DNA of 64,000 nucleotides from JAAYJK01 sp964501655. GTDB taxonomy: Bacteria; Bacillota; Syntrophomonadia; Syntrophomonadales; Syntrophomonadaceae. The translations under genes were made by a program, and so were the position numbers. Shown here piece after piece: positions 52,019 through 62,074 of the stretch. The stretch's first letter is position 1. Every line of letters starts with the position of its first letter. The notes under the pieces were generated by a model, which had not been told where the DNA came from, ran no database searches, and was given only the letters and a program-made list of their open reading frames with translations. The stretch lies in NCBI GenBank assembly GCA_964501655.1, contig CAZCTN010000012.1, positions 1 through 64,000 of the forward strand, written 5' to 3'.

Positions 52019-55000
52019 TCAACTGCTTTTTTGCTGGATAATGCTGTCCTGCCCTGCTGTCTCAGCAGCGGCAATATCCTGGACTTCGGGAGCCTCGTTT
52101 ATGCTATCGGGATGGGACTCGGCCTTAAGGCTTTTAAAGGCTGTAAACATCATTAGTTTAATCCGGTTTAACTGGTTAACTTCACTGGCGCCGGGATCAT
52201 AATCTATGGCGGCGATATTGGCTTCCGGATACTGTCGTTTTAATTCCTTGATCATGCCCTTGCCGGTAACGTGATTGGGAAGACAGGCGAAGGGCTGCAT
52301 ACAGATAATATTGGGAACTCCCATTTCTATAAGCTCTATCATTTCTGCCGTCAATAACCAGCCCTCTCCGGTATGATTGCCCAGGGAGACCACATGAGAG
52401 GCCTTTTCTGCCAAGTGGTAAATGGAGCAGGGAGCTTCGAATCTCTGGCTCCGCTGCAGGGCTCTTACCATATCCCGCCGACAATTATCAAAGTATTTGA
52501 TGAAGGCCATGCCTAACAGCCTGCTCTTAAAGGAGCCGGCCAAATAGCGATGACGGTAAATTAAGTCGTATGCACAAAAGGTGAAGAAATCAAGCAAATC
52601 AGGAACAACTGCTTCTGCCCCTTCATCTTCCACAATGTTAACCACATTGTTATTGGCGGTAGGATGATATTTTACCAGAATCTCTCCTACGATGCCAACC
52701 CGAGGCTTCCTGCCCTCTTTGATTTCCAGCCGGTCGAATTCCTGTACTATCTGTTTAATGTTTTTTCGAAAGGTGCGGGTATCCCCAGCCACCAACTGCC
52801 TTTTGCACAGCTCAATCCATTTTCTGAACAGAAGATTGGCTGATCCGGGAATCTTCTCGTAAGGCCGTACCCGATACAATACCCTCATCAACAAATCGCC
52901 GTAGATAACTCCCATGGTAACCTTTTTAAATAATGACGGTGTTATCTTGAATCCGGGATTGGATTCCAGGCCGGTGATATTGGCCGAGATAACGGGAATA
53001 TTCTCCATCCCCGCATCTTTCATGGCTTTGCGCAAAAAGGCTATATAATTAGTAGCACGGCATCCTCCCCCGGTTTGGGAAATAATGACCGAGGTATGGT
53101 TGAGATCATAATTTCCTGACTTCAGTGCGGCAATGAGCTGGCCTACCACCATTATTGACGGATAGCAGGCATCATTATTTACGTATTTCAGACCTTCGTT
53201 TACGGCATTCTTGTCTACCGAGGGCAGGACTACAATATTATAACCTTCAGAGGCAAAAATATCCTGGGCCAGTTCAAAGTGTATGGGAGACATTTGCGGA
53301 CACAAGATAGTATGCCGAGCGCGCATCTGTTCCGTGAAGGGTATACGGTTCTGGACGGCCGGCCTGGATTCCGCTTTTAAGCCGCTTTTACTGCGTTCCT
53401 CCATAGCTGCGATCAGGGATCGGATTCTAATTTTGACTGATCCCAGATTACTGCCTTCATCGATTTTCAGGCAGGTATATATTTTTCCGGCCGATTCCAA
53501 TATCTCTTCTACCTGATCAGTAGTAACCGCATCCAACCCGCAGCCAAAGGAATTGAGCTGAATCAGCTCCAGATGATCACAACCGGCCACGTAACTGGCT
53601 GCTGCATACAAACGGGAATGATACATCCACTGGTCGACTACCCGAAGGGGCCTTTTGACCTGACCCAGATGGGAGATAGAGTCCTCAGTCAGGACGGCAA
53701 AGCCCATGGAGTTGATCAATCCAGGTATGCCGTGATTGATTTCAGGATCAATATGGTAAGGTCGTCCGGCCAGCACGATACCCTTCTGATTGGTCCTTTC
53801 CAGCCATTGCAGGGTCTCCTCGCCTTTCCTTGCAATATCGCGGCGGGCCTGTTCCTCTTCCTGCCAAGCAGCTTCAACTGCTGCACCTATCTCCTTTTTA
53901 TCTATGCTGTAATGGGCAAGTTCCTCATATAGTCTCTGTGTCAGGCGTTTCTTGTTTTCATAAGGCAGAAATGGATTAATGAAACGAATATCTTTTTCCC
54001 GGATGATATCCATATTGTTTTTGATTACCTCCGGATAAGATATCACTATAGGACAATTAAAGTGATTGGAAGCCTCTTCAATCTCTTTCTTTTCGTAAAT
54101 AATGGAGGGATGGAAAATAGTCTTTACTCCTCTATTTACCAGTGCCATTATATGTCCATGAACCATCTTGCCGGGATAACATACCGATTCGGAGGGGATA
54201 GTTTCCAGGCCCAGTTCATAAATTTTCTTGGACGAACGAGGAGAACGCTCTATCCGAAATCCCAACCGGGTAAAAAAAGTAAACCAGAAGGGATAATTCT
54301 CATACATATTCAGCACCATAGGTATGCCAATAGTACCCCTGGGGGCCTTATTAGCTTGCAGGGGCACATACTGGTTCAGACGCCTTAATTTATATTCATA
54401 AAGGTTGGGCAAATCGCTGACCTTTTTCTCCACTCCCGCTCCTTTTTCGCAGCGGTTGCCGGACACAAAAGACCGGCCATCATTAAAGGTATTAACAGTC
54501 AATAAACAGTTGTTCAAACACCCCTCGCAGCGGGTCATGGTACTGGTAAAGCTGAATTTTCCCAGATCGGCATTCTTGATCAGAGTACTCTCACTTCCGG
54601 GAAGGTATTTCTCCGCCGCCATCAAAGCTGCTCCATAAGCCCCCATTATTCCGGCAATATCGGGACGGATAACCTTTCGGTCTATGATATTTTCGAAGCT
54701 TTTTAGAATAGCGTCATTAAGGAAGGTTCCGCCTTGAACAACTATTTTTTCACCTAATTGATCAGTGTTCCTCAGTTTTATAACCTTGAACAAAGCGTTT
54801 TTTATGACCGAATAGGAAAGACCGGCGGAAATATCTCCTACCGTGGCCCCCTCTTTTTGAGCTTGTTTAACCATGGAGTTCATAAAAACTGTACAACGGG
54901 TGCCTAAATCCACCGGACTATCTGCCATCAGGGCGTTTTGGGAAAAATCCGTCACACTCATATTCAGTGATTGGGCAAAGGTTTCGATAAATGATCCGCA

Positions 55001-56350
55001 TCCTGAAGAACAAGCCTCATTCAGTATAATGCTGTCAATGGCACCGTTTTTGATCTTAAGACACTTCATGTCCTGTCCGCCGATATCCAGGATAAATTCC
55101 ACCCCGGGCAGAAAATGCTGAGCTGCCCGATAATGAGCCATAGTCTCCACCTCGCCCAGATCCAGGGAGAAGGCAGATTTGATTAATCCTTCCCCGTATC
55201 CGGTCACTGAGGAATTTTGGATTGTTACTTCTGCCGGCAGCTTCTGATACAGATCTTGCAGTAGCTTTAGAGTACTGGTTAGCGGACTGCCTTCATTATT
55301 GGCATAATAAGAATATAAAAGCTGCCCCTGGCTGTCGATTAAGGCTGCTTTAGTAGTGGTTGAACCGGCATCGATACCCAGGAAGCAATCCCCCTGAAAA
55401 TCCTGCAGTTTCCTGCGCTTGACTTTTTCTGTCCGGTGCCTGGCGTTGAATTCAGCCAGTTCTTCAGGGCTGGTGAACAATGGTTCAAGCCGGTGAACGT
55501 CATCCATGGATATATGGCCGGCATGGCGAATTCTATGTAAAAGCTGGTCCAGGTTAAAACCGCTCTCCTTCCTGGAAGCCAGACCGGAACCAATGGCTGC
55601 GTAATACTGGGCATTTTCTGGAAACAGGGCATGCTCATCATCCAGCTTAAGGGTTTCAGTGAAGCGTTTCCTGAGCTCGGACAGAAAGCAGAGGGGACCA
55701 CCCAAAAAAGCAACATATCCGCGGATAGACTTGCCGCAGGCCAAACCACCGATAGTCTGGTTGACTACTGCCTGAAATATGGAAGCCGCGATATCCTCCT
55801 TGGATGCTCCTTCGTTCAGGAGCGGCTGAATATCTGTCTTGGCAAAGACCCCGCAGCGTGCGGCAATAGGATAAATAGTATGGTAATTTTGAGCCATTTG
55901 GTTTAATCCCGCTGCATCAGTCTTGAGCATAGCAGCCATTTGATCGATAAACGCACCGGTCCCGCCGGCGCAAGTGCCATTCATACGCTGGTCTACGGTA
56001 CCGCCAGGATCAAAGAAGGTTATCTTGGCATCTTCCCCGCCTAATTCTATAGCTACCTCAGTATGGGGAAGATATTTCTCAATCGTGCGGGAACAGGCGA
56101 TGACTTCCTGGATAAACCCAGCTTCCAGGATCTTCGAGGCCGAAAGTCCGCCAGAACCGGTTACCATCATGGTTGCGGTTCGGTTTGGATAGAGGGAAAT
56201 AACCTCCAGCAACATACTCTCGATGGTCACTTTAATATCCGAATAATGGCGTTGGTATTTACTGTATATGATAGATTCAGATTGGTCTAGAATGACTATC
56301 TTGACGGTAGTGGATCCAACATCTAAACCGAGGTGCAGCAAATCTTCCAT
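52019..56350 (-). CDS. Giant CoA-dehydratase-activase-like protein (two ASKHA activase domains + DUF2229 + HgdB-like domain)
   Basis: 1443 residues. Domain 1 (about 5-265) and domain 2 (about 320-590) are BadF/BadG/BcrA/BcrD-type ATPases: LGLDVGSTTVKIVILD and LGIDAGSTTTKAALID phosphate loops, GGEDAK and GGQDMK, and cluster cysteines in each (CAGGTGAF with AARCGVFAKTD; CSSGCGSF with GTRCTVFMNS). Next is a cysteine cluster RCEGCLNNC and a DUF2229 region (about 610-900), then an HgdB-like part (about 1000-1400) with SQTGGGCRATNY and QPFACLPNHVTGKG. Such proteins are thought to be ATP-driven low-potential electron transfer systems related to 2-hydroxyacyl-CoA dehydratase activation; exact substrate is unknown. 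The gene faces a divergent TetR gene with overlapping operators. RBS weak (GTGAGAAATAT). Confidence 0.93.
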   Translation of the reverse strand: MEDLLHLGLDVGSTTVKIVILDQSESIIYSKYQRHYSDIKVTIESMLLEVISLYPNRTATMMVTGSGGLSASKILEAGFIQEVIACSRTIEKYLPHTEVAIELGGEDAKITFFDPGGTVDQRMNGTCAGGTGAFIDQMAAMLKTDAAGLNQMAQNYHTIYPIAARCGVFAKTDIQPLLNEGASKEDIAASIFQAVVNQTIGGLACGKSIRGYVAFLGGPLCFLSELRKRFTETLKLDDEHALFPENAQYYAAIGSGLASRKESGFNLDQLLHRIRHAGHISMDDVHRLEPLFTSPEELAEFNARHRTEKVKRRKLQDFQGDCFLGIDAGSTTTKAALIDSQGQLLYSYYANNEGSPLTSTLKLLQDLYQKLPAEVTIQNSSVTGYGEGLIKSAFSLDLGEVETMAHYRAAQHFLPGVEFILDIGGQDMKCLKIKNGAIDSIILNEACSSGCGSFIETFAQSLNMSVTDFSQNALMADSPVDLGTRCTVFMNSMVKQAQKEGATVGDISAGLSYSVIKNALFKVIKLRNTDQLGEKIVVQGGTFLNDAILKSFENIIDRKVIRPDIAGIMGAYGAALMAAEKYLPGSESTLIKNADLGKFSFTSTMTRCEGCLNNCLLTVNTFNDGRSFVSGNRCEKGAGVEKKVSDLPNLYEYKLRRLNQYVPLQANKAPRGTIGIPMVLNMYENYPFWFTFFTRLGFRIERSPRSSKKIYELGLETIPSESVCYPGKMVHGHIMALVNRGVKTIFHPSIIYEKKEIEEASNHFNCPIVISYPEVIKNNMDIIREKDIRFINPFLPYENKKRLTQRLYEELAHYSIDKKEIGAAVEAAWQEEEQARRDIARKGEETLQWLERTNQKGIVLAGRPYHIDPEINHGIPGLINSMGFAVLTEDSISHLGQVKRPLRVVDQWMYHSRLYAAASYVAGCDHLELIQLNSFGCGLDAVTTDQVEEILESAGKIYTCLKIDEGSNLGSVKIRIRSLIAAMEERSKSGLKAESRPAVQNRIPFTEQMRARHTILCPQMSPIHFELAQDIFASEGYNIVVLPSVDKNAVNEGLKYVNNDACYPSIMVVGQLIAALKSGNYDLNHTSVIISQTGGGCRATNYIAFLRKAMKDAGMENIPVISANITGLESNPGFKITPSLFKKVTMGVIYGDLLMRVLYRVRPYEKIPGSANLLFRKWIELCKRQLVAGDTRTFRKNIKQIVQEFDRLEIKEGRKPRVGIVGEILVKYHPTANNNVVNIVEDEGAEAVVPDLLDFFTFCAYDLIYRHRYLAGSFKSRLLGMAFIKYFDNCRRDMVRALQRSQRFEAPCSIYHLAEKASHVVSLGNHTGEGWLLTAEMIELIEMGVPNIICMQPFACLPNHVTGKGMIKELKRQYPEANIAAIDYDPGASEVNQLNRIKLMMFTAFKSLKAESHPDSINEAPEVQDIAAAETAGQDSIIQQKSS

Positions 56351-56403
56351 ATATTTCTCACAGCTAAACAGCTGCTCCCTCCCTTATAATATATCAATAA
56401 ATA

Positions 56404-56460
56404 TTTAAACGCTGTTTGAATTTATGTCTATATAGTATTGGATATTTGGCGCTTTGTCAA
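56404..56460 (-). promoter_or_regulatory. Promoter and operator of the activase gene
   Basis: On the minus strand TTGACA (56460-56455), 17 bases and TACTAT (56437-56432). The palindrome TTTAAAC-GCT-GTTTGAA (56404-56420), 6 of 7 symmetrical bases, lies just after the predicted transcription start. Its half sites recur in the second operator at 56508. Confidence 0.65.
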
Positions 56461-56475
56461 TTACATGTTCAATAA

Positions 56476-56525
56476 TTGACCTGGAGCACACTATTGTATA
56501 TGATATGTTTAAAGCAGTGTTTAAA
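56476..56525 (+). promoter_or_regulatory. Promoter and operator of the TetR gene
   Basis: TTGACC (56476-56481), 17 bases and TATGAT (56499-56504), a near-consensus sigma-A promoter. The repeat TTTAAA-GCAGTG-TTTAAA (56508-56525) covers the predicted start and resembles the operator of the divergent gene. Suggests TetR autorepression. Confidence 0.65.
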
Positions 56526-56545
56526 ACAAGAATGGATGAGTAATT

Positions 56546-57151
56546 ATGTCACAACAGCAGTATACTCACACGAAAAAGAAAATACTCGATGCTACCCTGG
56601 AAATTATCGGCCGAGAGGGATTCTACAACGTAACGGTTAGAAAGGTGGCTTCATTGGCCGGGGTTAATGTGGCAGCCATCAATTATCACTTTGGCAGCAA
56701 AGAACTGCTCATAAGCCAAGCCTTGCACAATATCACCGAGCAGTTGAAGCATTCCTTCGATGTTCTGCAGCAAGAAGACCTGCCTCCCCAGGACCGTTTG
56801 CATGCCTTTCTGAGTAATTATGCTATGACTATCACCAGGTACCCGGATGTAATCAAGAATTATATCATGCAATCCATTTGCGATTATGGATTTAGCGGCG
56901 AGTATGAAAACTTTATTAACGATTATGGTTATAAAATGATAAGGAATACCATTATGGAGATAAGACCCGAAGATAGCGAAATAGTAATAGATATAATAAT
57001 TATGCAGATGATGGGAGGAATGGCATTTCCTATTCTGGTAGCCAATCGCGCTATCGCCCTGAAAGAGTTTGACTATACCCACCACGAAGCTAGGAAGCAA
57101 TTTGTGGATATTCTGTTGGACAGCATCCTGCCATCACCGCCCATAAATTGA
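56546..57151 (+). CDS. TetR/AcrR family regulator
   Basis: A 201-residue TetR regulator. N-terminal helix-turn-helix: KILDATLEIIGREGFYNVTV, RKVASLAGVNVAAINYHFGSKE, the second being the recognition region. The rest is an all-helical ligand domain. It is divergent from the activase gene and separated by 195 bases with two similar TTTAAA/TTTGAA-type operators at both promoters. It therefore probably represses both itself and the activase. Ligand unknown; a CoA thioester is a plausible guess from the target. Confidence 0.93.
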   Translation: MSQQQYTHTKKKILDATLEIIGREGFYNVTVRKVASLAGVNVAAINYHFGSKELLISQALHNITEQLKHSFDVLQQEDLPPQDRLHAFLSNYAMTITRYPDVIKNYIMQSICDYGFSGEYENFINDYGYKMIRNTIMEIRPEDSEIVIDIIIMQMMGGMAFPILVANRAIALKEFDYTHHEARKQFVDILLDSILPSPPIN

Positions 57152-57294
57152 CAGGTCAAAGAGATAAGCATATGTTTATCGGCCTCAATGCCAAATAGCG
57201 GGCACTATCGTTATCACTAAGCATATGATGGTATGGCGCGAATGCAGTAAATGTTAATGGCTGACTTCTATCTCCAGGTTATAGCCATATCAAA

Positions 57295-58446
57295 TTACCC
57301 TCTGGACAAGAATTCTTCCAGTCGATTCATACCCTCTTCTATATTAGCCAGCGAATTGGCATAAGACAATCGCAGGTAGCCTTCGCAGTTCCTTCCGAAA
57401 TCAATGCCGGGGGTAACCGCAACCCCAGCTTGAGCCAAGATGTCATAGGCAAAAGTATATGAATCATCAGTAAATCGCTTCACATTGGCCAGTATGTAGA
57501 ATGCTCCGGTAGGATCTGCCTGGCAGTTGATTCCCGCCTGTTTTAAACGCTTTAGCAGGTATTTTCTCCTCTGGTTGTAGGTTTCTTTCATCCTGGCGAC
57601 ATCACCGTCACAGTATCTCAGCGCAGTGATTGCGGCTGTTTGCGCAAACGAAGCGGCACAAATAAACAGATTTTGCTGCAGTTTCTGCATTATTTTAATG
57701 TATTGTGGCGGTGCAATAAGATAACCCAGTCTCCATCCGGTCATGGCATATAGTTTGGAAAAACCATTCACTACAAAGGCATCCCGGGTATATTCAAGTA
57801 TACTGTGTTCCTCACCCTCGTAGACCAGGCCATGATATATTTCATCTGATATAATGGTCTGTCCCAGAAGAGAGAGATTATGCAGTTCATTAGAACTCAT
57901 TACCATTCCAGTGGGGTTGCCGGGTGAATTACAAATAATGGCTCTGGTGTCAGGACTCATGGCTCCCTTTACATCCTCCAGACGGTACTGGAAGTCGTTT
58001 TCCTCCTTAACCGGAACAAACACCGGTTTGCCTTCCAGATAATTGATAAAATTAGGGTAACAGGCATAATAAGGATCAGGCAGAATTATTTCTTCACCCC
58101 GATCAATCAGCACCGATAATATAAGCAAAAAGGCCGGTGAGGTGCCGGAAGTGACAATTATCTGCTCGGGAGATATCTCCACCCGATATTTTCTGTTGTA
58201 ATAAGCGCAGATTTCCTCCCTCAGTTCCTGCTTGCCCAGGCTATGGGTATAATGGGTATCATGATTTTTCATAGCCGCCATAGCAGCCTCTATGATGGGT
58301 TCGGGAGTATCCAAGTCCGGTTCTCCTATTTCCAGATGTACAATATCTCTGCCTTCTGACTCCATTTGTTTTGCTTTCTCCAGCACATCCATGACAATAA
58401 ACGAAGATATTTGCTTTGTTCTGCGGTTCAATCCTTCTTTTGACAT
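57295..58446 (-). CDS. Class I/II pyridoxal-phosphate aminotransferase (AspB-like)
   Basis: A 383-residue aminotransferase from ATG 58446, 11 bases after AAAGGTGG; a GTG at 58461 is also in frame. Signs: VHLEIGEPDLDTPEPI, YTHSLGKQELREEI, NSPGNPTGMVMS, SDEIYHGLVY and the Schiff-base lysine K231 in GFSKLYAMTGWRLGY. The group includes aspartate, branched-chain and aromatic aminotransferases; substrate not determinable. Starts 23 bases after the stop of the upstream protease gene; possible operon. Confidence 0.92.
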   Translation of the reverse strand: MSKEGLNRRTKQISSFIVMDVLEKAKQMESEGRDIVHLEIGEPDLDTPEPIIEAAMAAMKNHDTHYTHSLGKQELREEICAYYNRKYRVEISPEQIIVTSGTSPAFLLILSVLIDRGEEIILPDPYYACYPNFINYLEGKPVFVPVKEENDFQYRLEDVKGAMSPDTRAIICNSPGNPTGMVMSSNELHNLSLLGQTIISDEIYHGLVYEGEEHSILEYTRDAFVVNGFSKLYAMTGWRLGYLIAPPQYIKIMQKLQQNLFICAASFAQTAAITALRYCDGDVARMKETYNQRRKYLLKRLKQAGINCQADPTGAFYILANVKRFTDDSYTFAYDILAQAGVAVTPGIDFGRNCEGYLRLSYANSLANIEEGMNRLEEFLSRG

Positions 58447-58468
58447 TTCTGCTTCTACCACCTTTGAT

Positions 58469-59257
58469 TTAATTGAATTCCCTCGAACCAGGGAGCGGTA
58501 AATATTCCCGAAAATAATCCATGGGGTAAGCCAGGGTATGATTGCTGCTATTATGCTCCTCTGAACCGGAAGTCACCGCATATACTACCCCCAGCACCTC
58601 CCCCTCACTGCTTAGCACGGGACTTCCGCTGTTCCCAGGCTGGCAGTCTATGTCCAGCAGCATGACCGGTATATCGCGGGCATTATAATGTCCTACCAAC
58701 GGCCCCTGAAGAATTATCTTATGAAAGCCTTTCGGATTGCCTATTACTGATACTATATCCCCGGCCAATACCGGAACCGCCCCCTGGTATGCCAGAACAT
58801 AGGGAAGCCCTTCAGCCTCAAGTTCAATCCAGACCAGGTCAGCATTTTCAATATAATTAATGTTGCTGGGGTAGAAAACCTGGCCTTCTTCAAATTCTAT
58901 TTTTATACTTCTGGCATTCTCCACAATATGGCGGTTGGTTATTATCAGGCCAGTTGAGGACAAATTAAAACCTGTACCGCTTCTGGACCCGGTATTTAAA
59001 GCATCGTCGGCATATGCTTCAACTGAAACCACCGCAGCCACCGCCCTGCTTAGAGCCGCGTTGTCCTGGAGATTGGCCCGGTTTTTCAGGAAATCCAGGC
59101 TGCCATTCACCAGCAGAATTATTTGCGGGAAGGAAAAAATAATAAAAGCCAGCAGTACCATTCCTGCCAATACTTTATAAGCCGGATTTCTTTTTTTATA
59201 TTGACTATCTTCCAATTCATCTTGATTATTCTTACCGTAATGCTCTTCCCAATTCAA
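58469..59257 (-). CDS. Membrane-anchored trypsin-like serine protease without PDZ domain
   Basis: A 262-residue protein. Cytoplasmic N-terminus rich in charged residues, one span (about 29-51), then a trypsin-like domain with H110 (ITNRHIV), D140 (ENADLVWIEL) and S210 (QPGNSGSPVL). All catalytic residues are present. Unlike HtrA it has no PDZ domain. TTG start at 59257, 8 bases after GGAG. Likely a surface quality-control or processing protease. Confidence 0.88.
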   Translation of the reverse strand: MNWEEHYGKNNQDELEDSQYKKRNPAYKVLAGMVLLAFIIFSFPQIILLVNGSLDFLKNRANLQDNAALSRAVAAVVSVEAYADDALNTGSRSGTGFNLSSTGLIITNRHIVENARSIKIEFEEGQVFYPSNINYIENADLVWIELEAEGLPYVLAYQGAVPVLAGDIVSVIGNPKGFHKIILQGPLVGHYNARDIPVMLLDIDCQPGNSGSPVLSSEGEVLGVVYAVTSGSEEHNSSNHTLAYPMDYFREYLPLPGSREFN

Positions 59258-59426
59258 TGAGGATACTCCTGACTCCGTTATTTGTTGCTGGCCTGAATAT
59301 TATTATACCTGATGTGATCATAACTGGCCGAACTTATTTTCGATTTTGCATTACCTTAAGGTCGGGGGTTCTGGAAAGAGGTAATGGATCATAAAGTGAT
59401 TTGGGACTATGACTCAGGTCCTAATC

Positions 59427-59435
59427 TGGTATAAT
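59427..59435 (+). promoter_or_regulatory. Extended -10 promoter of the kinase/GGDEF operon
   Basis: TGGTATAAT, a perfect -10 with TG one base upstream. No good -35. It lies 70 bases before the kinase start. Confidence 0.4.
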
Positions 59436-59506
59436 TTTCTATAGTAGTTGAATTTGCGCAGAGAAATGGTACAAGTACTCCTTTAATATTAATACAGGGA
59501 GGAATC

Positions 59507-62074
59507 ATGTTGTTGGATCCCCGGTTGTTTAATTCCTGCAATGACCCAATAACCTGTGGTATTGCAGTTTTTTGTGATGGTACTGTCTTCTATGTAAATC
59601 AGCGCATGGCAGACATTCTTTCCTATGATGCCCGGGAAATAGAAAGAATGCCTCTGAACCAGATAGTGCTCGATGATTCATTGCTAAATAGCTTCACTTC
59701 GAAGAACAGCTATGCAGGCCAGGAAGCCTTGCTGATCTCCAAAACCGGCCGGCATATCCCCTGTTGCCTGCTTTCGGTACCGGTTCCGGAAGATGTGGGG
59801 TTGGTGGTTATTGCTATTGAGAATGCCGGACCCGAGCGGGTTAGGAACCAGCTGGCTTATTTGTCCAGCATTATTCATGATTCGGCCCAGTGTATCATTG
59901 GAACTGACCTTACCGGCAGGATAATAAGCTGGAATAAAGCAGCTTCTGCCGTTTACGGCTACAGTGCCCAGGATGTGACGGGGAGAAATATATCCATTAT
60001 TATGCCTCCCGATATCAGTTTTTCCTTGCTAAACCGGATAATTAACGGGGAATCGGTATCCAAGCAAAGGGTTTTTGCCTGGACCAAACAGGGATTGCTG
60101 GTCAATATCGAACTGAGCATTTCGCCTATCAAGGATGACCATTCCAAAGTACAAGGGATTTCCTTTATCAGTCGTGATATCAGCATGGAAATACTGGCTG
60201 AAAAGAAAATATTTCATCAGGCTCGAATGCTGGAAGCAGTCAATGATTCCATCCTGGGAGTTGATTTTGAAGGAAAAATCATCTACTGGAACCATGGCTC
60301 ACAGCTTATGTTCGGCTGGAAGTCTGAAGATATGCTGGGAAAACCATATTCAATGCTGCTGGTTGATGAAGATGATGATGAATTGTTTAACAATCTCCAG
60401 CAAACCGATACCGGGCAGTGGGAAGGGGTAAAAAGAGTCATTACCAGAGATGCTGATAAAAAGTACGCTCGTATGTCCATCAATACCATTTATGATGAAA
60501 ACGCTAAGCCAAACTTTCTGGTTATTGTATTTACTGATATCAGCGAAATTATTGAAGCCCGAATCAAGGCAGAAGAAGCGGTACGGTTCAAAACCGACTT
60601 TATAAATCACATCAGTCATGAAATCCGAACTCCTATGAGCAGTGTAATAGGATACACGGAGCTTATGAAGGAGGATAAGCTGGATCGTAAGGATAGAAAA
60701 TATTTACAGGGTATTAAACAAAGTGCCGGTCAGTTATTGGATTTGATTAATGATTTTTTGGATCTCTCCAAAATCGAGGCCAACAGCATGTTGCTGGATG
60801 AAGTATCCTTTGACATTGAGGAACTAATTTATTCTGGATTGAAGGTGTTTGAACCCACTATTAGGAAAAAGCGGCTTGATATAAGCATTGATATCGATAA
60901 TAACGTTCCTGCTCGGCTGTGGGGGGACAAGGTTAGAATAAGACAGGTATACAATAACCTGCTTTCCAATGCAGTGAAATTTACCCCAGCGGGAGGCATA
61001 AAGGTTGAGGTCAGGTTAGTCTCTCCGGTCTCAGATCATAGTCAGGCTATTCTGTCTATAGGCATAATTGACAGCGGAATTGGCATTCCGGTTGACCAAA
61101 TGGGTGATATTTTTACCCCCTTTACCCAGGTTAATGGTTCCAGTAATGCAGAGTATGGGGGTACGGGCCTGGGTTTGACCATTAGCAAGCGCCTCATTGA
61201 ATTAATGCAGGGGTCAATCAGTGTAGAATCTAATCCCGGCCAGGGTTCGCGGTTTGAGTTTACCCTGACCCTAAAGTATCCTGACACCCAGGATACTACA
61301 TTGGATCTGAGAAACAAGGATATTATGTCCCGCCGTATTCTCTTACTGGTAAGTGAGCAGGAGGATGTGATTGACCAGTTTAATCAATATTGTCGAGAAG
61401 CAGATCTAATGCTGGTAACTATTAATTATGAAAAGAATTACCATTCTGCGGTAAATTTCTATCAGCCTCGGGCGATAATCGTCGATTTGGACCATAACGA
61501 TAACAAGCTGGAATTATTAAGGACTTTAAAAAAACTAAGTGATATAGACAAAACTCTTCTGCTGGTATACTCTAATTGCATGAGTAAAGAGGAAATCCAT
61601 AGATACGGGGGCAGCGTTTTGATAGCTGGTTCATATTCCGGACTGATACAGGTGCTGGAGGATAAAAGTCCGGAAGAGCAAATAAGAACCGAGATTCCCC
61701 CGAATTATCCCCTGGTACTGGTTTTTGACAAGGACTCTATCAACCTGAAACTGTTATCCACTGCTTTACAGAATTCTGGACTCTATACCTGCAGTGCCTG
61801 TGAGCATTTAGACGCTACTCATTACCTGGATAATAACCAGATTGGCATACTGCTAATAGATATGGACATGGTGGACATGAACCCGGATTGGCTGCACCAG
61901 GTTGTCAATCAATATCCTCATTTGGCTCTGATAGGACTGAGAAAGAACGATTTCCAGTATCATCCCAGCATAAACACTTATGTGAAACAGCCCTATTCAA
62001 CCCAGGCCTTGCTGGCCGCAATAGATAATGCTTTGATCTTAAACCATATAGGGAGTGATGATATAGATGCGTAA
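59507..62074 (+). CDS. PAS hybrid histidine kinase with two receiver-like domains
   Basis: A soluble 855-residue sensor kinase. PAS-like domains occupy about 10-340 (SSIIHDSAQCIIGTDLTGRI, and SWNKAASAVYGYS; a third with YWNHGSQLMFGWKSEDML). HisKA with the phosphorylated H371 in INHISHEIRTPMSSV, then HATPase with NNLLSNAVKFTPAGG, DSGIGIP, and GGTGLGLTISKRLIELM. Receiver 1 (about 610-720) keeps VDLDH but lacks the acidic pair and lysine. Receiver 2 (about 735-845) keeps DKD, LIDMD and the lysine VKQPY. No membrane span. ATG follows GGGAGGAATC. It overlaps the response regulator gene by 8 bases, so they are translationally coupled. Confidence 0.93.
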   Translation: MLLDPRLFNSCNDPITCGIAVFCDGTVFYVNQRMADILSYDAREIERMPLNQIVLDDSLLNSFTSKNSYAGQEALLISKTGRHIPCCLLSVPVPEDVGLVVIAIENAGPERVRNQLAYLSSIIHDSAQCIIGTDLTGRIISWNKAASAVYGYSAQDVTGRNISIIMPPDISFSLLNRIINGESVSKQRVFAWTKQGLLVNIELSISPIKDDHSKVQGISFISRDISMEILAEKKIFHQARMLEAVNDSILGVDFEGKIIYWNHGSQLMFGWKSEDMLGKPYSMLLVDEDDDELFNNLQQTDTGQWEGVKRVITRDADKKYARMSINTIYDENAKPNFLVIVFTDISEIIEARIKAEEAVRFKTDFINHISHEIRTPMSSVIGYTELMKEDKLDRKDRKYLQGIKQSAGQLLDLINDFLDLSKIEANSMLLDEVSFDIEELIYSGLKVFEPTIRKKRLDISIDIDNNVPARLWGDKVRIRQVYNNLLSNAVKFTPAGGIKVEVRLVSPVSDHSQAILSIGIIDSGIGIPVDQMGDIFTPFTQVNGSSNAEYGGTGLGLTISKRLIELMQGSISVESNPGQGSRFEFTLTLKYPDTQDTTLDLRNKDIMSRRILLLVSEQEDVIDQFNQYCREADLMLVTINYEKNYHSAVNFYQPRAIIVDLDHNDNKLELLRTLKKLSDIDKTLLLVYSNCMSKEEIHRYGGSVLIAGSYSGLIQVLEDKSPEEQIRTEIPPNYPLVLVFDKDSINLKLLSTALQNSGLYTCSACEHLDATHYLDNNQIGILLIDMDMVDMNPDWLHQVVNQYPHLALIGLRKNDFQYHPSINTYVKQPYSTQALLAAIDNALILNHIGSDDIDA

